DNA of 64,000 nucleotides, from contig NZ_KI519454.1 in the NCBI RefSeq assembly GCF_000482545.1, forward strand, positions 558,001 to 622,000. Reading direction: 5' to 3'. Of this stretch, positions 57,233 to 64,000 are shown in pieces. Source of the stretch: Arthrobacter sp. 35W. GTDB lineage: Bacteria; Actinomycetota; Actinomycetes; Actinomycetales; Micrococcaceae. Under the pieces are notes generated by a model. It saw only the letters and a program-made list of their open reading frames with translations. It was not told the origin of the DNA and made no database searches. A program made the position numbers and the translations under genes. Position 1 is the stretch's first letter. The number at the start of each line of letters is the position of its first letter.

Positions 57233-57991
57233 ATGACTGAATTGCTGCGCGTTGCCGTGTTGGGTGCCAATGGCCGGATGGGGAAGGCCGCCGTCAAGGC
57301 GGTGGGCGACGCCGCCGACCTTGAGCTGGTGGCGGCCCTGGGCCGCGGCGACTCCCTGGACACGGTGCTGGCAGCCAAGGCGGACGTGATCGTGGATCTG
57401 ACGGTGCCCGATTCCACCGAGGCCAACGTCCGCTTCGCCGTCGAGCACGGGATCCACGCCGTCGTGGGCACCACCGGCTGGGACGCGGGCCGTCTGGCCG
57501 CGCTGACGGCCCTGCTGGCCGAGCACCCGCAGACCGGCGTGCTGATTGCGCCCAACTTCGCCCTCGGCTCCGTGCTGGCCACCAGCTTCGCGGCGAAGGC
57601 TGCCAAATACTTCGACTCGGTGGAGATCATCGAACTGCACCACCCCAACAAGGTGGACGCACCCTCCGGCACAGCCCTGCGCACGGCCCAGCTGGTGGCC
57701 GCTGCCCGGGCGGCCGCCGGCACGCCCGACGCACCCGACGCGACGACGACGGCGATGGACGGTGCCCGCGGCGCCAATGTGGACGGCATCCCCGTGCACA
57801 GCGTCCGCCTGGCCGGCCTGGTGGCCCACCAGGAGGTGCTGTTGGGCAGCCCGGGGGAGCAGCTGACCATCCGCCACGACTCCTTCAACCACGAGTCGTT
57901 CATGCCCGGCGTGCTGCTGGGCGTGCGCACCGTGGGCTCGCGCCCCGGATTGACGGTGGGCCTTGACGGCTACCTTGACCTCGAAGGCTAG
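57233..57991 (+). CDS. dapB: 4-hydroxy-tetrahydrodipicolinate reductase
   Basis: NAD(P)H-dependent reductase of the lysine/DAP pathway, 252 aa. RVAVLGANGRMGKAAVKAV is the dinucleotide loop, and the E/K catalytic region is IIELHHPNKVDAPSGTALRTAQ (His-His and Lys). Normal length. It acts after dapA (61500-62405), with four unrelated genes in between. Confidence 0.97.
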   Translation: MTELLRVAVLGANGRMGKAAVKAVGDAADLELVAALGRGDSLDTVLAAKADVIVDLTVPDSTEANVRFAVEHGIHAVVGTTGWDAGRLAALTALLAEHPQTGVLIAPNFALGSVLATSFAAKAAKYFDSVEIIELHHPNKVDAPSGTALRTAQLVAAARAAAGTPDAPDATTTAMDGARGANVDGIPVHSVRLAGLVAHQEVLLGSPGEQLTIRHDSFNHESFMPGVLLGVRTVGSRPGLTVGLDGYLDLEG

Positions 57992-57994
57992 GAT
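57989..57994 (+). promoter_or_regulatory. -10 candidate before the small membrane gene
   Basis: TAGGAT, overlapping the dapB stop, is 7 nt before ATG 58002. AGGA in it could equally be a ribosome site on a dapB transcript, so leaderless or coupled translation cannot be told apart. Confidence 0.35.
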
Positions 57995-58001
57995 CAGCGC
58001 C

Positions 58002-58445
58002 ATGACCAAAACCAAAATCTGGGTCGGCCTGATTGCCCTGTTGCTGGTGTTCTACATGGTGGTCATGCTGCAGCGCTCCGTGGTGCTGCTGCAGGATCCC
58101 GACTGGGTCGCCAAGGGGCTCGGCGCCGCCTATCTGGTGCTGCCGTTCATCGGCGCCTGGGCACTGGTCCGCGAGCTGATGTTCGGCGCCCGCATGGAAC
58201 GTCTAGCCAAGATCCTCGAGTCCGAGGGCGGCCTGCCCGTCGATGAGCTGCCCCGCACCCCGGGCGGGCGGATTGTCCGCGAGGCCGCCGACGCCGAGTT
58301 CGCCAAGTACCGCGCCGAGGTCGAGGCAGCCCCCAAGGACTGGCGCAACTGGTTCCGTCTGTCCTGCGCCTACGATGCCTCCGGCGACAGGACGCGGGCA
58401 CGCAAGGCCATGCGCGACGCCATCGCCCTGTACCGCCAGGACTGA
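58002..58445 (+). CDS. Small membrane protein after dapB
   Basis: Unrecognised protein of 147 aa with two membrane helices (TKIWVGLIALLLVFYMVVMLQ and GLGAAYLVLPFIGAWALVRELMF), then a soluble tail. The tail has a TPR-like look (WFRLSCAYDASGDRTRARKAMRDAIALY). Actinobacterial dapB is often followed by such a protein. Function unknown. Confidence 0.85.
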   Translation: MTKTKIWVGLIALLLVFYMVVMLQRSVVLLQDPDWVAKGLGAAYLVLPFIGAWALVRELMFGARMERLAKILESEGGLPVDELPRTPGGRIVREAADAEFAKYRAEVEAAPKDWRNWFRLSCAYDASGDRTRARKAMRDAIALYRQD

Positions 58446-58529
58446 CGACGGCGGACCGGCCGCACTGGCGGGCGTGCAACAGACCCGTCGGTGCAGCGGA
58501 CGGCGGACCGGCGGCACCCGGCCGGGCTG

Positions 58530-58535
58530 TAAAGT
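58530..58535 (+). promoter_or_regulatory. -10 of probable leaderless promoter (SGNH hydrolase)
   Basis: TAAAGT ends 6 nt before ATG 58542, with TGCCCC between and no ribosome-binding motif, consistent with a leaderless transcript. Confidence 0.5.
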
Positions 58536-58541
58536 TGCCCC

Positions 58542-59579
58542 ATGGTGTCTGTGAGTGCCCGATGGGCTGGCGTGTTCAAGGTTGACGTCGATTCCGAAGG
58601 CTGGCAGACGTTCCAGCGTTTGGATTCCTCGGCGTTTCTGCCGCCCTCCACCGATCTGCTGGCCGACCGCGCCGCGATGGCTGCCGGCGTCCGCGCCCTG
58701 TGGCAGAGCTCCGGCGGATCCCTGGTGGTGGAGGCCGATTGCACTGAGGACGCCGCGCCCTTCGACGTGCTGGTCAACGGCGCCCTCGTGGCCCGGCTGG
58801 CCGGCCCCGGACACCAGCGCCACGAAGTGGTACTGACCGACCTCCCGCCGCAGTCGGCCGTCGAGCTGTGGCTGCCTCACTTTGGCGGGATCCGCATCCG
58901 CGAAGCCACCCTCACACACCCGGACGCCGCGGCGGCCATTGAGAACGGGCCGCGCTGGACCGCCTACGGCAGCTCCATCACGCACTGCCAGCAGGCCGAC
59001 GGCCCGACGGAGACCTGGCCGGCCCTGGTGGCCCGCAGCTATGGCTGGAACCTCACCAACCTGGGCCTGGCCGGCGAATGCCAGCTCGACGCCGCCGCCG
59101 TGGCGACGCTGGCCGCCACCGCGGCGGACCTCATCTCGCTGTGCCTGGGCATCAACAGCTACAACGCCGCCGCCTACTCCGAGCGGACGTGGGCCGGCGC
59201 CGTCCACGGTTTCCTCACGGCAGTCCGCGCCGCGCACCCGGAAACTCCCATCGTGGTCATCACGCCGATGCTGTCCGTCCCGCGCGAGGAAGTGGTCAAC
59301 GCCGTCGGCTGGACCCTCTCCCAGTACCGCCGCGCCACGGCCGAGGTGGTGGTCCTGCTGCGCGAACGCGGCGACACCCGGATCCACTGTGTGGACGGTG
59401 CCGCAGTCTTCAGCCCGGACGAGGCCGAGGCCCGGATGCCCGATACGCTGCACCCGGACAACGCCGGCTACGCCATGATGGCCGGCCGCCTCGGGCCGCA
59501 GCTTGCCGCCGTGCTCTCCGGATCGCGGAGCCTGGACGCCAACGCCTTGCTGGCCAGCACCGTTCCCGTCCGGGACTAG
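58542..59579 (+). CDS. SGNH/GDSL hydrolase, cytoplasmic (CE2-like layout)
   Basis: Putative esterase of 345 aa. A jelly-roll-like N-terminal domain (residues about 1-125) precedes the SGNH domain. Block I is AYGSSITHC with the nucleophile Ser, later GLAGEC (Gly), GINSYNA (Asn) and DTLHPDNAGYAMM (Asp and His). No signal peptide. The two-domain layout resembles carbohydrate esterase family 2 and related acetylesterases. The substrate is unknown. Confidence 0.87.
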   Translation: MVSVSARWAGVFKVDVDSEGWQTFQRLDSSAFLPPSTDLLADRAAMAAGVRALWQSSGGSLVVEADCTEDAAPFDVLVNGALVARLAGPGHQRHEVVLTDLPPQSAVELWLPHFGGIRIREATLTHPDAAAAIENGPRWTAYGSSITHCQQADGPTETWPALVARSYGWNLTNLGLAGECQLDAAAVATLAATAADLISLCLGINSYNAAAYSERTWAGAVHGFLTAVRAAHPETPIVVITPMLSVPREEVVNAVGWTLSQYRRATAEVVVLLRERGDTRIHCVDGAAVFSPDEAEARMPDTLHPDNAGYAMMAGRLGPQLAAVLSGSRSLDANALLASTVPVRD

Positions 59580-59584
59580 CGGCC

Positions 59585-60430
59585 ATGAGCGAGCAGTCGG
59601 CGGCATCCAGCACCGGTCCCAGCTCAGGGACCGCCGTAAACCCGCACGACGGCGTCCGGCTCGCCTTCGCGGCGGCAGGCTCCGGCGAGCCGCTGCTGTT
59701 GGTGCACGGCAGCGCCCTGTCCAAGGCGATCTGGCGCGGCTTCGGGTACACCAAGGTGCTCTCGGAGCGCTACCGGGTCATCACCATGGACCTGCGCGGA
59801 CACGGGCGCTCGGACAAGCCGCAGGAGGACTCCGCCTACGGAATGGAGTCCCTGGCTGCCGACGCCGTGGCGGTGCTGGATGCCGTGGGGGCGCCACGCG
59901 CCCACTACATGGGCTACTCCGTGGGGGCCAGGCTGGGCTTCGCGCTGGCCACCCGGACGCCGGAGCGGCTGCTGTCCTTCACCTCGCTGGCCGGCACCTA
60001 CCGGATCCCGCACGGCAGCATCGGCGAGCTGTTCTTCCCGGAGTACCAGGCGGCGCTGGCCGCCAATGGCATGGAGGGGTTTGTGGACGGCTGGGAGGCG
60101 CGCATCGGCAAGCCGCTGGATCCCATGACACGGGCCGCCTTCCTGGCCAACGACGCCGGAGCCCTGGCCGCCTATTTCCGCCGCACCGAGGCCTCCGAGC
60201 CCGTGGCTGAGGCAGCCGTCGCCGCCATCACCGTGCCCACGCTGCTGATGGCCGGCACGGCGGACGAGCGCCGGCTTCAGGATTCCCGCCGCGCGGCGGA
60301 GCTGATCGCTGGTGCGCGGTGCCTTGAACTGCCGGGCCGCAACCACGGCAACACCCTGGTGCCCGCCGCCGAGGTGCTGGCCGCCGTCGTTCCCTTCCTT
60401 GCCGAGGCATCGGCAGCACAGCAGCACTGA
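59585..60430 (+). CDS. Alpha/beta hydrolase
   Basis: Serine hydrolase of 281 aa. The oxyanion HGSALSKAIW, the nucleophile elbow GYSVGAR (Ser), Asp in AGTADERR and His in PGRNHGN form the triad. ATG 59585 lies 5 nt after the SGNH gene stop, so the two are co-transcribed. Cap-domain length suggests a small ester, lactone or epoxide substrate, unidentified. Confidence 0.92.
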   Translation: MSEQSAASSTGPSSGTAVNPHDGVRLAFAAAGSGEPLLLVHGSALSKAIWRGFGYTKVLSERYRVITMDLRGHGRSDKPQEDSAYGMESLAADAVAVLDAVGAPRAHYMGYSVGARLGFALATRTPERLLSFTSLAGTYRIPHGSIGELFFPEYQAALAANGMEGFVDGWEARIGKPLDPMTRAAFLANDAGALAAYFRRTEASEPVAEAAVAAITVPTLLMAGTADERRLQDSRRAAELIAGARCLELPGRNHGNTLVPAAEVLAAVVPFLAEASAAQQH

Positions 60431-60462
60431 CGCCGGCCCGGACACTTTGCCCTGAGCCGCGG

Positions 60463-61359
60463 CTACTGGCCCGCCGGCAGCGAGAAGGGCCCGGCCACGC
60501 CGCCGGCCTGGTCGTGGGCGGCAAGGATGGCCGGGAGCATCACCCGTGCCGCCCGCCGGTAGCCAAGGCTGGAGGGATGGACATGGTCCGCGGCAAACAT
60601 GTCCGCGGGATCGGCCAGAAACAGCGGCTTCACCGCCTGGCCCAGCTCCACCGGGCGCCCGCCGGCTGCCAGCACGGCCTTGTACTGGGCCGCGGCCAGA
60701 TGGCGCGAGGCACGCCCGCCCATGCTGCGCAGCGGCTGCGGAACGGCCGGCAGCATGCCCAGATCCGGGCAGGTGCCGACCACCACCTCCGCGCCCTGGG
60801 CCCGCAGACGCTCCACGGCCCGTTTGAGCGCGGCCACCGACTCCGCCGGCGGAACGCGCTGCATCACATCATTGCCGCCCACCACCAGCACCGCGATGTC
60901 CGGCACATAGCCGTCCGGCAGCCCATCCAACTGCCCCTCCAACTCGGAGCTCAGGCTGCCCACCACCGCCACGGTGCGCAGGTCCACGGCATGGAAGCTG
61001 TGCTTGGCCAGGCCCCGTGCGACGCGCGCCCCGAAGGTGGTCTTGGCGTTGGCTGCACCGAGGCTGGCAGCCAGGGAATCCCCGGCGAGCAGCAGGCGGA
61101 TGGGCTGGCCGTAGCTGGGGTGGTACACCCTGTCGGCCCAGGGGCCGGCGGTGCCCAGTACGTCGCCTGAGGCCTTGCGCGCCATCTCGCCTTCGGCACG
61201 GAACAACAGGGCGACTCCGGCCACGGTGGCGGCGGCGCTGCTGGCCACCACGGCGGAGGCCACCACCACCTTGCGCAGCAGATGGGCGGAGTCCGTGCTC
61301 CGTCCCAACCCCGTGCGCTCCAACAACGTGCGCCCCGCCATGCCTGCTGCCGGTTCCAT
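60463..61359 (-). CDS. Secreted or membrane-anchored SGNH/GDSL hydrolase
   Basis: Hydrolase of 298 aa. An N-terminal hydrophobic segment (HLLRKVVVASAVVASSAAATVAGVALLF) is a signal anchor. RLLLAGDSLAASLGA (Ser nucleophile), VVGGNDVMQ (Asn region) and ADHVHPSSLGYRRAA (Asp, His) are the SGNH blocks. ATG 61359 or GTG 61365 start it, both without a good ribosome site. The target could be a lipid or cell-wall ester. Confidence 0.88.
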   Translation of the reverse strand: MEPAAGMAGRTLLERTGLGRSTDSAHLLRKVVVASAVVASSAAATVAGVALLFRAEGEMARKASGDVLGTAGPWADRVYHPSYGQPIRLLLAGDSLAASLGAANAKTTFGARVARGLAKHSFHAVDLRTVAVVGSLSSELEGQLDGLPDGYVPDIAVLVVGGNDVMQRVPPAESVAALKRAVERLRAQGAEVVVGTCPDLGMLPAVPQPLRSMGGRASRHLAAAQYKAVLAAGGRPVELGQAVKPLFLADPADMFAADHVHPSSLGYRRAARVMLPAILAAHDQAGGVAGPFSLPAGQ

Positions 61360-61457
61360 GCTCACAGTGTAGGCCCGGCCACCGTCAGCGGGCAGAGGGG
61401 GCTGCGGGGGTGTTCCAGGCGGCCTGGCAGCACCGTTGTGGAGGACGCCAAGGGGGC

Positions 61458-61463
61458 TAGGTT
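61458..61463 (+). promoter_or_regulatory. -10 candidate upstream of dapA
   Basis: TAGGTT is followed after 7 nt by ATG 61471, an out-of-frame start that overlaps dapA. The dapA leader would therefore begin with an AUG that does not belong to dapA. GAGACGG before ATG 61500 is a weak ribosome site. Confidence 0.35.
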
Positions 61464-61499
61464 CTGCCAAATGCACCCCGAGACGGTAACGTTTTACCC

Positions 61500-62405
61500 A
61501 TGGCTGACTCTGATATTCGCAATCTCCCGTTCGGAACCCTCGCAATCGCGATGGTCACCCCCTTCACCCCCGCCGGTGAAGTGGATTATGAGGCGACTGC
61601 GAAGCTGGCCAAGAAGCTTGTGGAGGACGGCTGCGACTCCCTCGTCGTCACCGGCACCACGGGCGAAACCTCCACGCTGACGGACGAGGAAAACCTGGAG
61701 ATGTTCCGGGTTGTTGTCGAGGCCGTCGGCGGCCGTGCCAAGGTCATTGCCGGCACCGGAACCAACGACACCCGCCACTCCATCAGCCTCTCCCAGCGCG
61801 CCGCGGCACTGGGCGTCGACGGCCTGCTGATCGTCACTCCGTACTACAACAAGCCCAGCCAGGCCGGCATCCAGGCCCACTTTGAGGCCATCGCCTCCGC
61901 CACCGAGCTGCCCGTGATGCTCTACGACATCCCCGGCCGCGCCGGTGTGCCGATCGAGACCGAAACGATCATCCGCCTGGCCGCGCACCCCAACATCGTG
62001 GCCCTCAAGGACGCCAAGGCCGACTTCTCGGCCACCACGCGCGTGCTGGCCGCGACGGACCTGGACGTCTACTCCGGCGACGACGGACTGACCCTGCCCT
62101 GGATGGCGGCAGGCGCCGTCGGCCTCGTCAGCGTCAGCGCCCACGTGGCCACCCGCGCGTTCCGGACCCTCATCGACGCAGCCGCGGCCGGCGACTTCGC
62201 CACCGCGCGCAAAATGCACTTCGAGCTGGATCCCGTGATCCGCGCTGTCATGACCCACATCCAGGGTGCCGTGGCAACCAAACAAGTTCTTAAGTGGCAG
62301 GGAACCCTGTCCAACTCGGTGGTCCGGCTTCCCCTCGTGGAGCCGGGAGAGGCCGAGATCGCCATCATCAAAGCTGACCTTGCGGAAGCTGGAATGGAAT
62401 ACTAA
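61500..62405 (+). CDS. dapA: 4-hydroxy-tetrahydrodipicolinate synthase
   Basis: Condenses pyruvate with aspartate semialdehyde; 301 aa. TTGETSTLTDEE is the conserved block before the active site, YNKPSQAGIQAHFEAIA contains the Tyr, and VALKDAKAD carries the Schiff-base Lys. The first enzyme specific to the DAP/lysine pathway. The stop is 2 nt before the RNase J ATG. Confidence 0.97.
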   Translation: MADSDIRNLPFGTLAIAMVTPFTPAGEVDYEATAKLAKKLVEDGCDSLVVTGTTGETSTLTDEENLEMFRVVVEAVGGRAKVIAGTGTNDTRHSISLSQRAAALGVDGLLIVTPYYNKPSQAGIQAHFEAIASATELPVMLYDIPGRAGVPIETETIIRLAAHPNIVALKDAKADFSATTRVLAATDLDVYSGDDGLTLPWMAAGAVGLVSVSAHVATRAFRTLIDAAAAGDFATARKMHFELDPVIRAVMTHIQGAVATKQVLKWQGTLSNSVVRLPLVEPGEAEIAIIKADLAEAGMEY

Positions 62406-62407
62406 AT

Positions 62408-64000
62408 ATGTCCCAAATGACTGTGCCCGGACTGCGCACCCCTCCGAAGCTGCCCAAGGGCACCCTGCGGATTGTTCCCCTCGGCGGTCTCGGCGAGATC
62501 GGCCGCAACATGGCCGTCTTCGAAATCGATGGCAAGCTGCTCATCGTTGACTGCGGCGTCCTCTTCCCCGAAGAGACCCAGCCCGGCGTCGACCTGATCC
62601 TGCCCGATTTCTCCTACATCGAGAACCGCCTCGATGACATCGTCGCCGTCGTGCTCACGCACGGCCACGAGGACCACATCGGCGCCGTGCCGTACCTGCT
62701 GCGTCTGCGCAACGACATCCCCATCGTGGGCTCGCAGCTGACCCTTGCCCTGGTGGAGGCCAAGCTGGCCGAGCACCGCATCCGGCCGTGGTCGCTCACC
62801 GTCGAAGAGGGCCAGGTGGAGGACTTCGGTCCGTTCCAGTGCGAATTCGTCGCCGTGAACCACTCCATCCCCGACGCGCTGGCCGTGTTCATCCGCACCG
62901 AGGGCGGCAACGTCCTGCACACCGGTGACTTCAAGATGGACCAGCTGCCGCTGGACGGACGCATCACCGATCTGCGCCACTTCGCCCGCCTGGGTGAAGA
63001 GGGTGTGGACCTGTTCATGGTGGACTCCACCAACGCCGACGTTCCCGGCTTCACCACCGCAGAAGCGGAGATCGGCCCCACGCTGGACCGCCTCTTCGGC
63101 GCGGCCGAAAAGCGCATCATCGTGGCCAGCTTCTCCTCGCACGTCCACCGCGTGCAGCAGGTGCTCAACGCCGCGGCCCTGCACGGCCGCAAGGTGGCCT
63201 TCGTGGGCCGCTCGATGGTCCGCAACATGCAGATCGCCGCCAAGCTGGGCTACCTGGACGTTCCCAACAACGTGCTGGTGGACCTGAAGAACATCGACAA
63301 GCTGCCGGACAACAAGGTGGTGCTGATGTCCACCGGTTCGCAGGGTGAGCCGATGGCAGCCCTGTCCCGGATGGCCAATGGCGACCACAAGGTGGTTGTG
63401 GGCCAGGGCGACACCGTCATCCTCGCCTCCTCGCTGATCCCCGGCAACGAGAACGCCGTCTACCGCATCATCAACGGCCTGCTCAAGCTGGGCGCCGATG
63501 TGATCCACAAGGGCAACGCCAAGGTGCACGTCTCCGGCCACGCGGCCGCCGGCGAGCTGTTGTACTGCTACAACATCCTTGAGCCCAAGAACGTCATGCC
63601 CGTGCACGGCGAGACCCGCCACCTGATTGCCAACGGCAAGCTGGCCGAGGCCTCCGGCGTGCCGGCCGGCAACGTGCTGCTGACCGACGACGGCACCGTG
63701 GTGGACCTCGCCAACGGCGTCGCCACGATCGTGGGCCAGGTCGAATGCGGCTTTGTCTACGTGGACGGCTCCAGCGTTGGCGAGATCACCGACGCCGATC
63801 TGAAGGACCGCCGGATCCTCGGCGATGAGGGCTTCATCTCCATCATCACCGTGGTCAACCGCGCCACCGGCCAGATCGTCTCCGGTCCGGAGATCCACGC
63901 CCGCGGCGTGGCCGAGGACGATTCCGTCTTCGATGAGATCATGCCGAAGATCGCCAAGGCCCTTGAAGAGGCCGTGCTGGCCAGCAAGGACCACACCGCA
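62408..64000 (+). CDS. rnj: Ribonuclease J (5' part; continues past the window)
   Basis: Metallo-beta-lactamase/beta-CASP ribonuclease with endo- and 5'-exonuclease activity; 531 codons are present and no stop is reached. ATG 62408 gives MSQMTVPGLRTPPKLPKGTLRIVPLGGLGEIGRNM. The zinc-binding motif HGHEDHIGA spans residues 85-93. HTGDFKMD, SFSSHVHRVQQVLNAA and HVSGHAAAGEL are the later metal and beta-CASP motifs. The dapA-rnj order is standard in actinobacteria. The C-terminal domain lies outside the window. Confidence 0.96.
   Translation, partial: MSQMTVPGLRTPPKLPKGTLRIVPLGGLGEIGRNMAVFEIDGKLLIVDCGVLFPEETQPGVDLILPDFSYIENRLDDIVAVVLTHGHEDHIGAVPYLLRLRNDIPIVGSQLTLALVEAKLAEHRIRPWSLTVEEGQVEDFGPFQCEFVAVNHSIPDALAVFIRTEGGNVLHTGDFKMDQLPLDGRITDLRHFARLGEEGVDLFMVDSTNADVPGFTTAEAEIGPTLDRLFGAAEKRIIVASFSSHVHRVQQVLNAAALHGRKVAFVGRSMVRNMQIAAKLGYLDVPNNVLVDLKNIDKLPDNKVVLMSTGSQGEPMAALSRMANGDHKVVVGQGDTVILASSLIPGNENAVYRIINGLLKLGADVIHKGNAKVHVSGHAAAGELLYCYNILEPKNVMPVHGETRHLIANGKLAEASGVPAGNVLLTDDGTVVDLANGVATIVGQVECGFVYVDGSSVGEITDADLKDRRILGDEGFISIITVVNRATGQIVSGPEIHARGVAEDDSVFDEIMPKIAKALEEAVLASKDHTA

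Overview
The window is about 64 kb of very GC-rich actinobacterial chromosome. Gene order and protein similarity point to Micrococcaceae, most likely Arthrobacter sensu lato. The evidence is high GC at third codon positions, frequent GTG/TTG starts, TANNNT -10 hexamers only 6-7 nt before several start codons, and the order dxr - rip1 - ispG - DUF4081 acetyltransferase ... proS ... rimP-nusA-ylxR-infB-rbfA ... truB ... ribF-rpsO-pnp-M16 peptidase ... dapB ... dapA-rnj. I saw no rRNA, tRNA, insertion sequence, prophage or CRISPR array.

Layout. (1) 1-6185: a compact catabolic operon: acyl-CoA carboxylase alpha subunit, acyl-CoA dehydrogenase, CoA-transferase A and B, MaoC hydratase and CitE-like lyase. 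Its gene content matches the mycobacterial leucine / itaconate locus (accA1-fadE19-scoAB-Rv2499c-Rv2498c). (2) 6177-7317: a lone AbiEi-like/DUF559 gene bracketed by two 67-bp palindromic repeats. (3) 7343-16208: the isoprenoid / intramembrane-protease cluster dxr-rip1-ispG-GNAT, split by about 4.2 kb holding an LLM flavin oxidoreductase, an F420-reductase-like protein, MarR with paired operators, a SatD-like/DUF3307-like pair and a YciI protein. (4) 16284-27026: accessory metabolism and regulation: crotonase, XRE regulator plus SDR, FadH plus PadR, MFS exporter, TerC, a lone WXG100-like protein, and an ABC-2 exporter with TetR. (5) 27188-31343: a small helix-hairpin-helix-like protein, proS, a TSUP permease and a streptomycin-kinase-like enzyme. 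(6) 31438-34420: a VIT/CCC1 metal transporter and a DUF4439 membrane protein with an unusually long disordered N-terminus. (7) 34588-40328: the translation/transcription operon rimP-nusA-ylxR-infB-rbfA, with a chain of tiny overlapping ORFs in front of infB. (8) 40476-43399: divergent secreted proteins (ScyD-like and a Tat-exported arylsulfotransferase-like protein). (9) 43463-51340: truB, two small membrane proteins, GNAT, ribF, rpsO with a structured leader, pnp and an M16 peptidase. (10) 51433-57223: an AlkZ-like glycosylase, a small protein, and molybdenum cofactor genes (moaA-moaD divergent from moeA-moaC-mog-moaE). (11) 57233-64000: dapB, a small membrane protein, two SGNH hydrolases, an alpha/beta hydrolase, dapA and the 5' part of RNase J.

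The candidates most worth following are the covarying palindrome pair around the DUF559 gene, the overlapping micro-ORF chain before infB, the terminator-like structured rpsO leader, and the dual-operator MarR switch. All functions are inferred from reading the sequence. No database search was run.
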